Of a stretch of DNA of 33,153 nucleotides, positions 7,510 to 15,245 are shown piece after piece; within the stretch, counting starts at the first letter, position 1, and the number at the start of each line of letters is the position of its first letter. Position numbers and translations under genes: made by a program. Source of the stretch: Phycisphaerales bacterium (GTDB lineage: Bacteria; Planctomycetota; Phycisphaerae; Phycisphaerales; UBA1924); NCBI GenBank assembly GCA_014379385.1, contig JACMLW010000201.1, forward strand, positions 1-33,153, given 5' to 3'. The notes beneath the pieces are model-generated. The model saw only the letters and a program-made list of their open reading frames with translations. It was not told the origin of the DNA and ran no database searches.

Positions 7510-8520
7510 TTATCGTGCCGCGGCTGGCGTCGATGAAGCGATCTCGGTGGCCTGCCTTGGAGGAGGGACCGGATGCGCCGCCCCCGGCGACCAGACACTC
7601 GCTTGCCGCTCGTTCAGGGCGCGGACCGCCGCCGCCTTGCCGCGAAGCAGGCTGGCCCACTGATATCGGCGGAGAAACCTGCGGAACGGTGGGTCATCGT
7701 ATCGCGGCTTGCGTGCCACCATGCTCGCGACATACCCCCACCAGATGGCGAGCCCCCCCACTATAAGCGGCGGGCGCGCGAGGCGATAGATCGCGCTGGC
7801 GGACATGTATGCCAGGCTCGTTCCCATGAAGTACTGACCATACCCGTGGCGCTTGCGGCCTGTCCAGATTCCCTGATGACTGGTGCCCATGGGGCGGAGG
7901 TGCATGAATCGCAGTTCGGGATCATCCCAACTGCACGCGATCCAGCCGCGCATGCGGCAATGGTGGCAGTCGATGCCATCCCACATCACCTGGCGAACGA
8001 AGCCGCCGATCTGCTGGAAACATGACACGCGAAAGAACTTGCTGGCGCCCACAGAGACCTCGTCGCCGATGCCCTCGCTGATGAGCTCGCCGGCGAAGTC
8101 CTTGGCGGAGTTGGCCGGGCCCGGGTAGTACGCCTTGCCGCTGCACGTACCGATACGCGGCTCGGCTTCCATTCTCTTCATCAGGCCCTCGAAGTAGCCT
8201 GGAGGAAGCACAAGGTCGAGGTCGAGTTTGCAGACGTAGTCGAAACCGTCGAGGTTGACAGTGTCGAACCCCGCGTAGAAAGCCTCGATGACACCGGGAC
8301 CGACGCTGCGGGTGCCGCGATCTGGCCGCTTCACCACACGGATCCATTCGTGCTTCGCGGCGTACTCGGCGAGGATCTTCGGCGTGTCGTCCGTTGACCC
8401 GTCGTCGACGACCACGAGCAGCGCCGGGGGGATGGTCTGCGCCACAAGGCTGTCGAGCGTGCGGCGCATAAACCGCGCCTCGTTGCGGCACGGGGCGACG
8501 ATGATGTAACGGCGGTTCAC
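7510..8520 (-). CDS. Glycosyltransferase family 2
   Basis: 336 residues, GT-A fold: YIIVAPCRNEARFMRRTLDSL at the N-terminus, VVVDDGSTDDTP near 36-47, and the metal-binding DLD at 100-102. Aromatic-rich acceptor segments and a short hydrophobic stretch (about 243-265) lie in the C-terminal third, suggesting membrane association at the cytoplasmic face. The C-terminal 40 residues are Pro/Ala-rich and probably unstructured. The GTG start overlaps the stop of the SGNH gene by four bases. Donor and acceptor are unknown. Confidence 0.88.
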   Translation of the reverse strand: MNRRYIIVAPCRNEARFMRRTLDSLVAQTIPPALLVVVDDGSTDDTPKILAEYAAKHEWIRVVKRPDRGTRSVGPGVIEAFYAGFDTVNLDGFDYVCKLDLDLVLPPGYFEGLMKRMEAEPRIGTCSGKAYYPGPANSAKDFAGELISEGIGDEVSVGASKFFRVSCFQQIGGFVRQVMWDGIDCHHCRMRGWIACSWDDPELRFMHLRPMGTSHQGIWTGRKRHGYGQYFMGTSLAYMSASAIYRLARPPLIVGGLAIWWGYVASMVARKPRYDDPPFRRFLRRYQWASLLRGKAAAVRALNERQASVWSPGAAHPVPPPRQATEIASSTPAAAR

Positions 8521-9614
8521 TGTGTCCTCTCGTTCAACTGAGCGAGCAGGTCGCGCGCGAGCGCTCTCCCCAGCAGCGCGTGCCCGCGGGGACTGAGGTG
8601 GGTGTAATCCATCAGTAAGTACACCTCGTCATCCCGCGGTTGCGACCGAAGGACGTGCGACGCCGCGACGAAGGGAATGCCGACGCGTTGACACGCCCGC
8701 TGAGCGCGGTCCTCTGGGTCAATGGACAACCTCAAGAGGGGAACAGCCTTTGGGTTTCTGACGACCGAGCCGCCGAGCGCGAAACTAGGGAGCGAATAAC
8801 TCGCAACCAATGCCACGCTTTGATCATCCGCCGCAGCTTTGAGATCAGCCAGATCGGCCTCGAACCGGACCCATGCCTCCTCCGCGATGCTTGGATCAAG
8901 GGTAAGCTGGCGCCAGCCGTGCGCAAGCAGGACTCCATACGGCTCTGCGGGGCTCACCGCGTGGTCGTGTAGACCGATTCGGTAGAGTCCTCGATCCATC
9001 AGAGATTCAAAGAGCACTCGCGAGTGGAGCCCGAGCAGCGCCCGCTTGATCGTCACCCGAGCCTTGCCAGTCGCGGAGAGCGGTACAGACGCTCGAGCCC
9101 GGGGGCGCAACGGCAGTGACGCCGCTTGGTCACTGCGGATCCAGGACAACGACACCATGTTTCCGGTGAGCACAATCGCCGCGGCATCGGCCTGGCTACC
9201 GACGCCGGACTCCCGAAGCCACTTGGTGATCTGACGAAGGTCTGTCGCGGGCGCGCCGGTATTGAGCACGTGGACGGGAGCGCCTCGGAGCGATGTCGCT
9301 TCGGCGCCGAGCTGCGCCGGCCAGGCGTCAGTCACAGCGACACCGGTCCCGTAGGTAACCGAGTCACCGAGCGCCAGCACGCGGATCTCGTCGGGTTGCC
9401 TCACGGACAGCAGCGCGGCCCCCCGCATGCCCTCGGCGTTCAGGGCGATCGGGTAACCCCCCGTGAGCCCATGATCGTAGATGCTGCGACCATATCGCGG
9501 GGCCCATGCGCGCATCGCACCCTCGAGGAGGACGAGGCAGATTCCAACAATCGCCGCGTCACGAATCAACGCGCGGATCACCGCGCGTTGATTCGGCGTC
9601 CCGAATCGCTTCAC
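8517..9614 (-). CDS. Membrane-anchored SGNH/GDSL hydrolase, probable partner of the MBOAT protein
   Basis: 365 residues with one N-terminal membrane segment (about 17-33) and an extracytoplasmic SGNH domain. The block I motif LALGDSVTYGTG carries the nucleophile Ser85, and the C-terminal DYTHLSPRGH carries Asp336 and His339, so the triad is present. It begins 10 bases after the stop of the MBOAT gene. MBOAT plus SGNH pairs (as AlgI with AlgX/AlgJ) transfer acetyl groups onto polysaccharides outside the cytoplasm, and this pair probably does the same. The GTG at 9614 has AAGG directly upstream, too close for an ideal site, so the exact start is less sure. Confidence 0.85.
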   Translation of the reverse strand: MKRFGTPNQRAVIRALIRDAAIVGICLVLLEGAMRAWAPRYGRSIYDHGLTGGYPIALNAEGMRGAALLSVRQPDEIRVLALGDSVTYGTGVAVTDAWPAQLGAEATSLRGAPVHVLNTGAPATDLRQITKWLRESGVGSQADAAAIVLTGNMVSLSWIRSDQAASLPLRPRARASVPLSATGKARVTIKRALLGLHSRVLFESLMDRGLYRIGLHDHAVSPAEPYGVLLAHGWRQLTLDPSIAEEAWVRFEADLADLKAAADDQSVALVASYSLPSFALGGSVVRNPKAVPLLRLSIDPEDRAQRACQRVGIPFVAASHVLRSQPRDDEVYLLMDYTHLSPRGHALLGRALARDLLAQLNERTQ

Positions 9615-9624
9615 CCTTGTCGTG

Positions 9625-11004
9625 TCAGAACTGGAAATAAATGAACTCCGGATTCGACGCGCCCGCGAACGTTATCACGAGAACCGCCACGGCGGCGTAC
9701 GACAGCCAGCGCAGGGCCACCGGGTGTGCATCCGCCATCTGGACCCATCGCTCGCGGAGCCCAAGCCGGCCGGACAGGAGAACCAAGGCGAGTACCGTGA
9801 CCGGCGCCCACCCGCTGTAGTATTCTCCGTCCGACCACGCTGCGATCCGCTTGAAGACCGTGACTGCCTGCCCGAGGTTCTGCGCCCTGAAGAGCACCCA
9901 GGAGGCGCAGACGATGTGGAATGTAATAAACCACGTCAGCAGTCGAGACGCGGCGCCGGCAGAACGACCCCTGACACCGATCGCTCTCTCGATCGCGAGC
10001 ACCGCGCCGTGGAGCGTGCCCCACACTATCCAGTGCCACCCGGGACCGTGCCATAGACCGCCGAGGATCATCGTGATCAGGAGATTCACATAGGTCCGCG
10101 CAACCCCCTTCTTGTTTCCGCCGAGTGGGATATAGAGATAGTCGCGAAGCCAGGTCGAGAGGGATATATGCCACCGGCGCCAAAAGTCCGTGATGCTGGT
10201 TGCGAGGTAGGGGTGCCGGAAGTTCTCGGGTAGCTTGATTCCAAGCAGCCGAGATGATCCGATCGCGATATCCGAGTATCCCGAGAAGTCGCAGTATATC
10301 TGCGCAGCGAACGCATACGTGCCCATCAGCAGACCGAAACCAGATGCCGCCTCCGGAGCACCGTAAACCTCCTGCACGATTCGGGCCATCGGGTCGGCGA
10401 CGAACACTTTCTTGGTCATCCCCCAGAGAATGAGGCCCACGCCGATCCGGATATTGGCCCAGTTGAACGGCTGCTTCGCCTCCAGCTGTGGGAGCAGATC
10501 GGGCGCACGAAGAATCGGCCCCGCGACCAGATGGGGGAAATAGCTGACAAATACTGCCATTTCCAGCAGCGAACGGCGCGCCCGGCAATGGCCGCGGTAC
10601 ACGTCGATCGTGTACGACATGGTCATGAACGTATAGAACGAGATCCCCATCGGCAGCACGATGTCGAGAATCGGCCAGGGCCGTGCGCCGACGAGGTCGA
10701 ACGCCGCGTTGGAGAGAAAGTTCGTGTACTTGAAGAACCCCAGAAGCCCCAGGTTGGCGGCGATTGAGATGAAGAGAATGGCCCGCTTCTTCCACCTGGT
10801 CGGCGCGCGCTCGATCGCGATCGCCACGAAGTAATCGACAACCGTTGAGACCCCAAGAAGCACCGACCACTTGATGCTCCACACCCAGTAGAAGGCGTAG
10901 CTCGCGAGCAGCAGCAGCGCCTGTCGCTGGCGCTGGCCGAGCTGGTAATACAGCACGACCACTGCCGGCAAAAAGAGCAGGTAGAGCGTCGAGTTGAACA
11001 GCAT
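9625..11004 (-). CDS. MBOAT-family O-acyltransferase (AlgI/PatA-like)
   Basis: 459 residues, polytopic with about 10-12 membrane segments. Membrane-bound O-acyltransferases pass acyl groups across the membrane for O-acetylation of cell-surface glycans. Family features: YFPHLVAGPILR (about 164-175), DFWRRWHISLSTWLRDYLYIPLGG in the middle, and the catalytic His319 in GGLWHGPGWHW with a second conserved His332 in GTLHG. Length matches AlgI-type proteins. It starts with ATG 32 bases after GalE and is followed within 10 bases by the SGNH hydrolase gene, the usual arrangement for a polysaccharide acetylation pair. Confidence 0.93.
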   Translation of the reverse strand: MLFNSTLYLLFLPAVVVLYYQLGQRQRQALLLLASYAFYWVWSIKWSVLLGVSTVVDYFVAIAIERAPTRWKKRAILFISIAANLGLLGFFKYTNFLSNAAFDLVGARPWPILDIVLPMGISFYTFMTMSYTIDVYRGHCRARRSLLEMAVFVSYFPHLVAGPILRAPDLLPQLEAKQPFNWANIRIGVGLILWGMTKKVFVADPMARIVQEVYGAPEAASGFGLLMGTYAFAAQIYCDFSGYSDIAIGSSRLLGIKLPENFRHPYLATSITDFWRRWHISLSTWLRDYLYIPLGGNKKGVARTYVNLLITMILGGLWHGPGWHWIVWGTLHGAVLAIERAIGVRGRSAGAASRLLTWFITFHIVCASWVLFRAQNLGQAVTVFKRIAAWSDGEYYSGWAPVTVLALVLLSGRLGLRERWVQMADAHPVALRWLSYAAVAVLVITFAGASNPEFIYFQF

Positions 11005-11036
11005 GCAGCGGTGGCTCGGTCAATCCTCGGCGTTGC

Positions 11037-12023
11037 TCACCGGTCCGCGTATCCATCCGGGTGCGTGCTGTGCCACTTCCACGCCGTCTCAACAACGCTC
11101 TTGATGTCCGTGTACCTCGGCTTCCATCCCAGCTTCCCCTTGAGCTTTGCCGGGTCGGCCACCAGCGCCGGCGGGTCGCCGGGCCGGCGCTCCGTCATCT
11201 GGAACTTGATCGGCTTCCCCACCACCTGCTCGCAGGCGCGGATGACCTCCACCACGGAGTTGCCGTTCCCCGTACCAATATTGAAGACCTCAGTGGTTTT
11301 CTCACTTGTGGCCTGGATCGCCAGCCGGTGCGCCTGCGCGAGATCCTCGGTATGCACGTAGTCGCGGATGCAGGTGCCGTCTTGCGTTTGGTAATCGTTG
11401 CCGAACACGGTAATGTGCCCGCGCTTCCCCAGCGGCACCTCGAGCACCAGGGGGATCAGGTGATTCTCCGGCTTGTGGTCCTCTCCGTGCGAGCCGTCCG
11501 GGCTCGCGCCCGCGGCGTTGAAGTACCTCAGCAGCGTGAACCCGAGCCCATACGCGTGCGCAAAGTCCCGGATCATCCATTCAACGGCCAGCTTGGTGCG
11601 GGCGTACGGGCTGCACGGATCCTGCAGCGAGTCCTCCGCCATCGGCACTCTGGGGTTCATGCCGTACGTGGCGCAGGTGCTGCTGAAGAGCAGCCGCTTG
11701 ACCCCGGCGCCCCGCATCGCGTTGAGCAGGCTCAGCGTCCCCGCAATATTGTTGCGATAGTGGTACTCTGGGTCAGTCACCGATTCGCCGACGTACGTCG
11801 CCGCGGCGAAGTGCATTACCGCATCGGCTTTGACGCCTTTCAGGGCGCCCCGCAGCGCGGCCCCGTCGGCGATGTCGCCGACGATCAACCGCTCCCTCGG
11901 CACTGCTCCCCGATGCCCCATGCACAGGTTGTCGAACGCAACAGCGTTTACGCCGTGCTCGAGCAGGTGCCGAAGGCACGCGCTCCCGACATACCCCGCT
12001 CCACCTGTCACAAGAACGTTCAT
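11037..12023 (-). CDS. galE: UDP-glucose 4-epimerase
   Basis: 328 residues, extended SDR. NAD-binding VTGGAGYVGS at 5-14; DNLCMGHRGAV (about 31-41) matches the GalE DNLSxGHRxAV region; HFAA at 71-74; SSTCATYG at 114-121; catalytic Tyr140 and Lys144 in YARTK; LRYFNAAGASPDG follows. The HGEDHKPENHLIPL segment is diagnostic of GalE. It interconverts UDP-glucose and UDP-galactose, or the N-acetyl forms. The ATG at 12023 is chosen over an adjacent TTG; AAAGGA lies about 11 bases upstream. It sits between the heptose module and the acetylation pair and provides a galactose-type donor. Confidence 0.95.
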   Translation of the reverse strand: MNVLVTGGAGYVGSACLRHLLEHGVNAVAFDNLCMGHRGAVPRERLIVGDIADGAALRGALKGVKADAVMHFAAATYVGESVTDPEYHYRNNIAGTLSLLNAMRGAGVKRLLFSSTCATYGMNPRVPMAEDSLQDPCSPYARTKLAVEWMIRDFAHAYGLGFTLLRYFNAAGASPDGSHGEDHKPENHLIPLVLEVPLGKRGHITVFGNDYQTQDGTCIRDYVHTEDLAQAHRLAIQATSEKTTEVFNIGTGNGNSVVEVIRACEQVVGKPIKFQMTERRPGDPPALVADPAKLKGKLGWKPRYTDIKSVVETAWKWHSTHPDGYADR

Positions 12024-12057
12024 CAATCCGTTGTCCTTTCAACTCGAAGCCGCAGCA

Positions 12058-12675
12058 CTACCGCGCGTCGCCGGGGACATGCACACTGCCAAGCCCGCCG
12101 GCCGCGAGGCCCGGCCGCGAGCGTATCCACCTGCTCGCATCCAGCAACGACTCGGCGATGTAGCTCGCATGCCCGCGGCATTCATCCTCCACCCCGGCGC
12201 CGTATCCCGTTCGCACCAGAATCGATCCCCGACACCCCGCGTTCCTGCCGGCCAACAGGTCGCTGAGCATGTCTCCGATCATCCACGAGCTCGCGAGGTC
12301 CAGATGCAGGTCGCGCGCCGCCCGCAGCAGCATTCCAGGTCCGGGCTTGCGATCCGGGTGGTCAATCACCGTCCGATCGTTGGTCGCGGGCACCTCCGGA
12401 CAGAAGTACCAGCCATCCACGCCGCCCTCGCCCGCGCCGGCGGCAACGAGCCGCCTCAGCACCTCATCCTGCACCAAACCGAGCATCTCGAGCGAGAGCA
12501 CGCCACGCCCCACCGCGGATTGATTACTCACAATCACGCATGCGAAGCCGGCCTCACGCAACTCGCGGATTCCCTCGGCCGCACCAGCAAGCACCCGAAC
12601 CCGCGCCGGGTCTGCAAGGTAGTGCTCCTCGGCGATGATCGTTCCATCACGGTCAAGAAAGACGGCTGGCCTCAT
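12058..12675 (-). CDS. gmhB: Heptose 1,7-bisphosphate 7-phosphatase (HAD family)
   Basis: 205 residues. It removes the 7-phosphate of D-glycero-D-manno-heptose 1,7-bisphosphate. HAD motifs: FLDRDGT with Asp8 and Asp10; IVSNQSAVGRG (Ser50) ; RKPGPGM with Lys110; WMIGDMLSDL with Asp135 and Asp139. Oddity: the zinc loop found in many GmhB proteins (Cys-x-His ... Cys-x-Cys before RKP) is absent; only Cys92 remains and DHPDRKP replaces the second Cys pair. An ATG at 12675 starts exactly at the FLDRDGT domain and overlaps the HddC stop by four bases; longer in-frame starts would only read through hddC. C-terminal 35 residues are an extra Gly/Ser tail. Confidence 0.9.
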   Translation of the reverse strand: MRPAVFLDRDGTIIAEEHYLADPARVRVLAGAAEGIRELREAGFACVIVSNQSAVGRGVLSLEMLGLVQDEVLRRLVAAGAGEGGVDGWYFCPEVPATNDRTVIDHPDRKPGPGMLLRAARDLHLDLASSWMIGDMLSDLLAGRNAGCRGSILVRTGYGAGVEDECRGHASYIAESLLDASRWIRSRPGLAAGGLGSVHVPGDAR

Positions 12676-13418
12676 GCGGGCGCCAGCTCGCTTGGAGCGC
12701 GGCCGCCGAGCGCCGCACGGTACACAGTCGCCAAGTCGGTCTCCGCCTGCCGGAGCGACTCCATCGTCCCAATATCGCGGTGATACCCCTCGAACGCAAA
12801 TCCGCGCATCCGCCCGATGAACCGCGGGAGCACGTCGAAACCCAGGTCGAAGGCCTTCATGTGGGCCATCTCGTGATACGCCGCGCCGGTCAGCATGTAC
12901 ACGCCGGCGTTCGCGAGGTTGCCCTTTGGGCGCGGGGGTTTCTCTTCGAAACCGACCACTCGCCCGGCGCTGTCGAGCTCGGCGATGCCGCACTTCTCGG
13001 GGGACGGTGTGCGGAAGAGCAGCATGGTCATGGGGTCGCCGTGGGCGCGATGAAAGTCGATCATCGCTCCTAGATCGACCGAGCTCAGGTTGTCCGCGTA
13101 CACAATCAAGCACTCACCGCTGGCAGGCACAAAGTCGCGGTTCTCGTGTACAGTCCCGCCGGAGCCGAGCAGCGCTGGCTCGAAGGCCTCGCTCACGCGG
13201 AACCGACGGGCTGCGTTCTTCGCCGCGATGTAGGCACGAACCTGGTCCGGCAAGTGATGTGTGTTGATCCGCACGTCGCGCAGCCCGGCCTCAGCGAAAC
13301 GGTCGAACCAGTACTCCAGAAGCGGCCTTCCTCCCACCGGCACCAAACATTTGGGAAGCGTGTCAGTCAGCGGACGCAGGCGCGTGCCCAGCCCCCCGGC
13401 CATGAGCAACACCTTCAC
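12672..13418 (-). CDS. hddC: Heptose 1-phosphate nucleotidyltransferase (NDP-sugar pyrophosphorylase)
   Basis: 248 residues. N-terminal signature LLMAGGLGTRLRPLT with Lys23 in LPKCLVPVGG, and metal-binding Asp109 in VYADNLSSVD; all key residues are intact. Together with adjacent HddA, GmhA and GmhB the best reading is the guanylyltransferase that forms GDP-D-glycero-alpha-D-manno-heptose; on sequence alone it could also be a mannose-1-phosphate or glucose-1-phosphate enzyme. The GTG at 13418 is chosen because the conserved strand starts right there and it lies 29 bases after the upstream stop; an ATG two bases earlier runs straight into a stop. It overlaps gmhB by four bases. Confidence 0.85.
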   Translation of the reverse strand: MKVLLMAGGLGTRLRPLTDTLPKCLVPVGGRPLLEYWFDRFAEAGLRDVRINTHHLPDQVRAYIAAKNAARRFRVSEAFEPALLGSGGTVHENRDFVPASGECLIVYADNLSSVDLGAMIDFHRAHGDPMTMLLFRTPSPEKCGIAELDSAGRVVGFEEKPPRPKGNLANAGVYMLTGAAYHEMAHMKAFDLGFDVLPRFIGRMRGFAFEGYHRDIGTMESLRQAETDLATVYRAALGGRAPSELAPA

Positions 13419-13447
13419 ATCCGCTCGATCGCGGGCGCTCGACTCGC

Positions 13448-14569
13448 TCACTTCTTCACCTCGCGCACCACATTGAGCGTCGCCATCTGCTTGTTGCAGT
13501 ACGCCAGGATCTCGCCGATATTGTCCGCTGAGCCGATCCACATCCTGTACGCTTCCACACTCTCGTACACACTCCGCTTGGGCGACCAGCCCAGCCGCCG
13601 GAGTTTGTTCACATCCGAACATATGTGCCGTGTGTCCCCGAACCGGTATTTCCCGCACGGGCGCGGCACATACCCCTTGCGCCCGAACACCTCCGCCACC
13701 GCCGCCGCAAACTCCGATACCGTGATCGCCTTGTCGCCACCGACGTTGAACATCTCGTAATCGGCGCGGCTGTCCTCAAGCGCAAGGAGATTGGCGTCCA
13801 CCACATCGTGGATATTCACGAAGTCCCGCACCTGCCTCCCGTCCTCGTAGATCTGCGGCTCCTGACCTTGATGGAAACTCAGGCAGAAGATGCGGCATGC
13901 CCCCGAGTACGCGTTGTAGAAGCTCTGTCGAGGCCCCTGCACGATCGAATACCGCATCGCCACCGACGGAATGCCGTATCGCTTCCCAAGGTGCAGCGCC
14001 ACCTTCTCCTCGGCAATCTTGCTGATTCCATACTGATTCTGTGGGTTCGCAACCGACTCGTCTGTCCGCTGCCACGTGAGCGGCCCGCGAGAGCCCGCGG
14101 GCGCTCGGCACCCCCACTCCCCCGCCGCGAGTTGCTCATCGGCGCGGATGTCCGGCAGCACCGGCTTGCCATCGGCGTCGTGATAGAGGCCCTCGCCCAG
14201 CGCGGCCTGACTGCTGGCCACAATCACCTTCTTGATCGGCAGTTCCTCGCGCACGATCAGCTCGTAGATCAGCGCCGTCGAGGTGACGTTGACATCGAAG
14301 AACCGACTGAAGATCGGCAAATAATCCTGGAACGCCGCGAGGTGATACACCGCGTCGCAGCCTCGCAACGATTCGAGCAGCACCTTCTCATTGCGAACGT
14401 CCCCTTGCACGAACTCGACCCGCGGATCGAGGTACTTCGGCGGCTTCCGATCGGGATGCACGGGCGGCTCGAGGCTGTCGAGCACGCGCACCTGGTGCCC
14501 CCGTGCCAGTAGCGCATCGGCCGTGTGCGATCCGATGAACCCGGCGCCGCCCGTCACCAGCACCCTCAT
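13448..14569 (-). CDS. NAD-dependent epimerase/dehydratase (extended SDR)
   Basis: 373 residues. NAD-binding LVTGGAGFIGS at 4-14, YHLAA at 76-80, Ser120/Ser121, catalytic Tyr181 and Lys185 in YGISK. A roughly 50-residue insertion (about 126-178, containing GEWGCRAPAG) lies between the Ser and Tyr motifs, and the C-terminal GRQVRDFVNIHDVV segment is typical of sugar-nucleotide SDRs. It is placed inside the heptose gene set, overlapping gmhA by ATGA and followed by hddC, so it may act on an NDP-heptose or on UDP-glucuronate type donors. The ATG at 14569 starts exactly at the Rossmann strand. Substrate unknown. Confidence 0.85.
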   Translation of the reverse strand: MRVLVTGGAGFIGSHTADALLARGHQVRVLDSLEPPVHPDRKPPKYLDPRVEFVQGDVRNEKVLLESLRGCDAVYHLAAFQDYLPIFSRFFDVNVTSTALIYELIVREELPIKKVIVASSQAALGEGLYHDADGKPVLPDIRADEQLAAGEWGCRAPAGSRGPLTWQRTDESVANPQNQYGISKIAEEKVALHLGKRYGIPSVAMRYSIVQGPRQSFYNAYSGACRIFCLSFHQGQEPQIYEDGRQVRDFVNIHDVVDANLLALEDSRADYEMFNVGGDKAITVSEFAAAVAEVFGRKGYVPRPCGKYRFGDTRHICSDVNKLRRLGWSPKRSVYESVEAYRMWIGSADNIGEILAYCNKQMATLNVVREVKK

Positions 14570-15165
14570 CGTCCGCCCCCCGCCTCGGCGTGCGACATGA
14601 TCTTGCCCTGCATGATCTGGGCGGCGATGTGGCCCACGGACATGTGCAGATCCTCGATCACGCCGTAGTTCTCGCTCGGCACGTTGATGTGCAAGTGAGC
14701 CAGATCCTTGACCTTGCCGCCGGAGAACCCGGTGAGCGCCACGACCGTGAGCCCGCTCTTCTTCGCCCACTCGCACGCCCGCATCAGATTCGGCGAGTTC
14801 CCCGAGCACGAGATCCCCACCGCCACGTCGCCGCGCGCGGCGTATGACTCCAGCGGATAGCTAAATGTCTGGTCGTACGAGAGGTCGTTCCCGATCGCAG
14901 TCAACATCCCCATGTTGTCCGACAAGCTCATCGCCTTCAGGCGCGGCTGCCCTTCAACCGCGGCGGTCTTGACATAATCCGCCACGTGGTGGCTCGCGTT
15001 GTACGCGCTCCCCCCATTTCCGAAGATAAAGACGGTTCGCCCGTCTTTCCACGCGCCAAACAACACCTCTGCGTACTGATCGATCGCGCCCGCGTCGATC
15101 TTCGCAAAGGCACCAGCCATCACGTCAAAGTACTCGCGGGCTTTCGTAACCGTCGTGCCAGACAT
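14566..15165 (-). CDS. gmhA: Sedoheptulose 7-phosphate isomerase (SIS domain)
   Basis: 199 residues. It converts sedoheptulose 7-phosphate to D-glycero-D-manno-heptose 7-phosphate, the first step of heptose synthesis. SIS motifs: IFGNGGSAYNASHH (about 47-60), NDLSYDQTF (about 93-101), ISCSGNSPN (about 118-126), LTGFSGGKV, and the C-terminal EDLHMSVGH. Compared with E. coli GmhA, the HxxxE metal motif reads HHVAD and the QE pair reads ED; this looks like a subfamily variant, not decay. ATG at 15165 has AAGGAAG 7 bases upstream. Next to HddA, GmhB and HddC, function is well supported by context. Confidence 0.92.
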   Translation of the reverse strand: MSGTTVTKAREYFDVMAGAFAKIDAGAIDQYAEVLFGAWKDGRTVFIFGNGGSAYNASHHVADYVKTAAVEGQPRLKAMSLSDNMGMLTAIGNDLSYDQTFSYPLESYAARGDVAVGISCSGNSPNLMRACEWAKKSGLTVVALTGFSGGKVKDLAHLHINVPSENYGVIEDLHMSVGHIAAQIMQGKIMSHAEAGGGR

Positions 15166-15172
15166 AGCGTTG

Positions 15173-15179
15173 CTTCCTT
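15173..15179 (-). promoter_or_regulatory. Strong ribosome binding site of gmhA
   Basis: The minus strand reads AAGGAAG, 7 bases before the ATG at 15165. It confirms the start and is stronger than most sites in the block. The gene is preceded by an 80-base gap after the kinase gene. Confidence 0.6.
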
Positions 15180-15245
15180 GCTAGGAGGTCGCGGGCGAAT
15201 CGCCCCTTTTCGCGAGCCCCCCACCCCGATCTCCCCAGCCGTCGA

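Noticed and set aside
9611-11095. Minus-strand open frame of 494 codons overlapping the MBOAT gene
   Set aside because: It is Arg/Gly-rich with no domain, while the frame at 9625-11004 has MBOAT motifs and membrane segments.
13419-13658. N-terminal extension of HddC by 80 residues
   Set aside because: It would run inside the epimerase gene; the conserved strand of the nucleotidyltransferase begins right at the GTG at 13418.
14570-14809. N-terminal extension of the SDR enzyme by 80 residues
   Set aside because: It lies inside gmhA and looks like out-of-frame translation; the Rossmann motif starts at the ATG at 14569.
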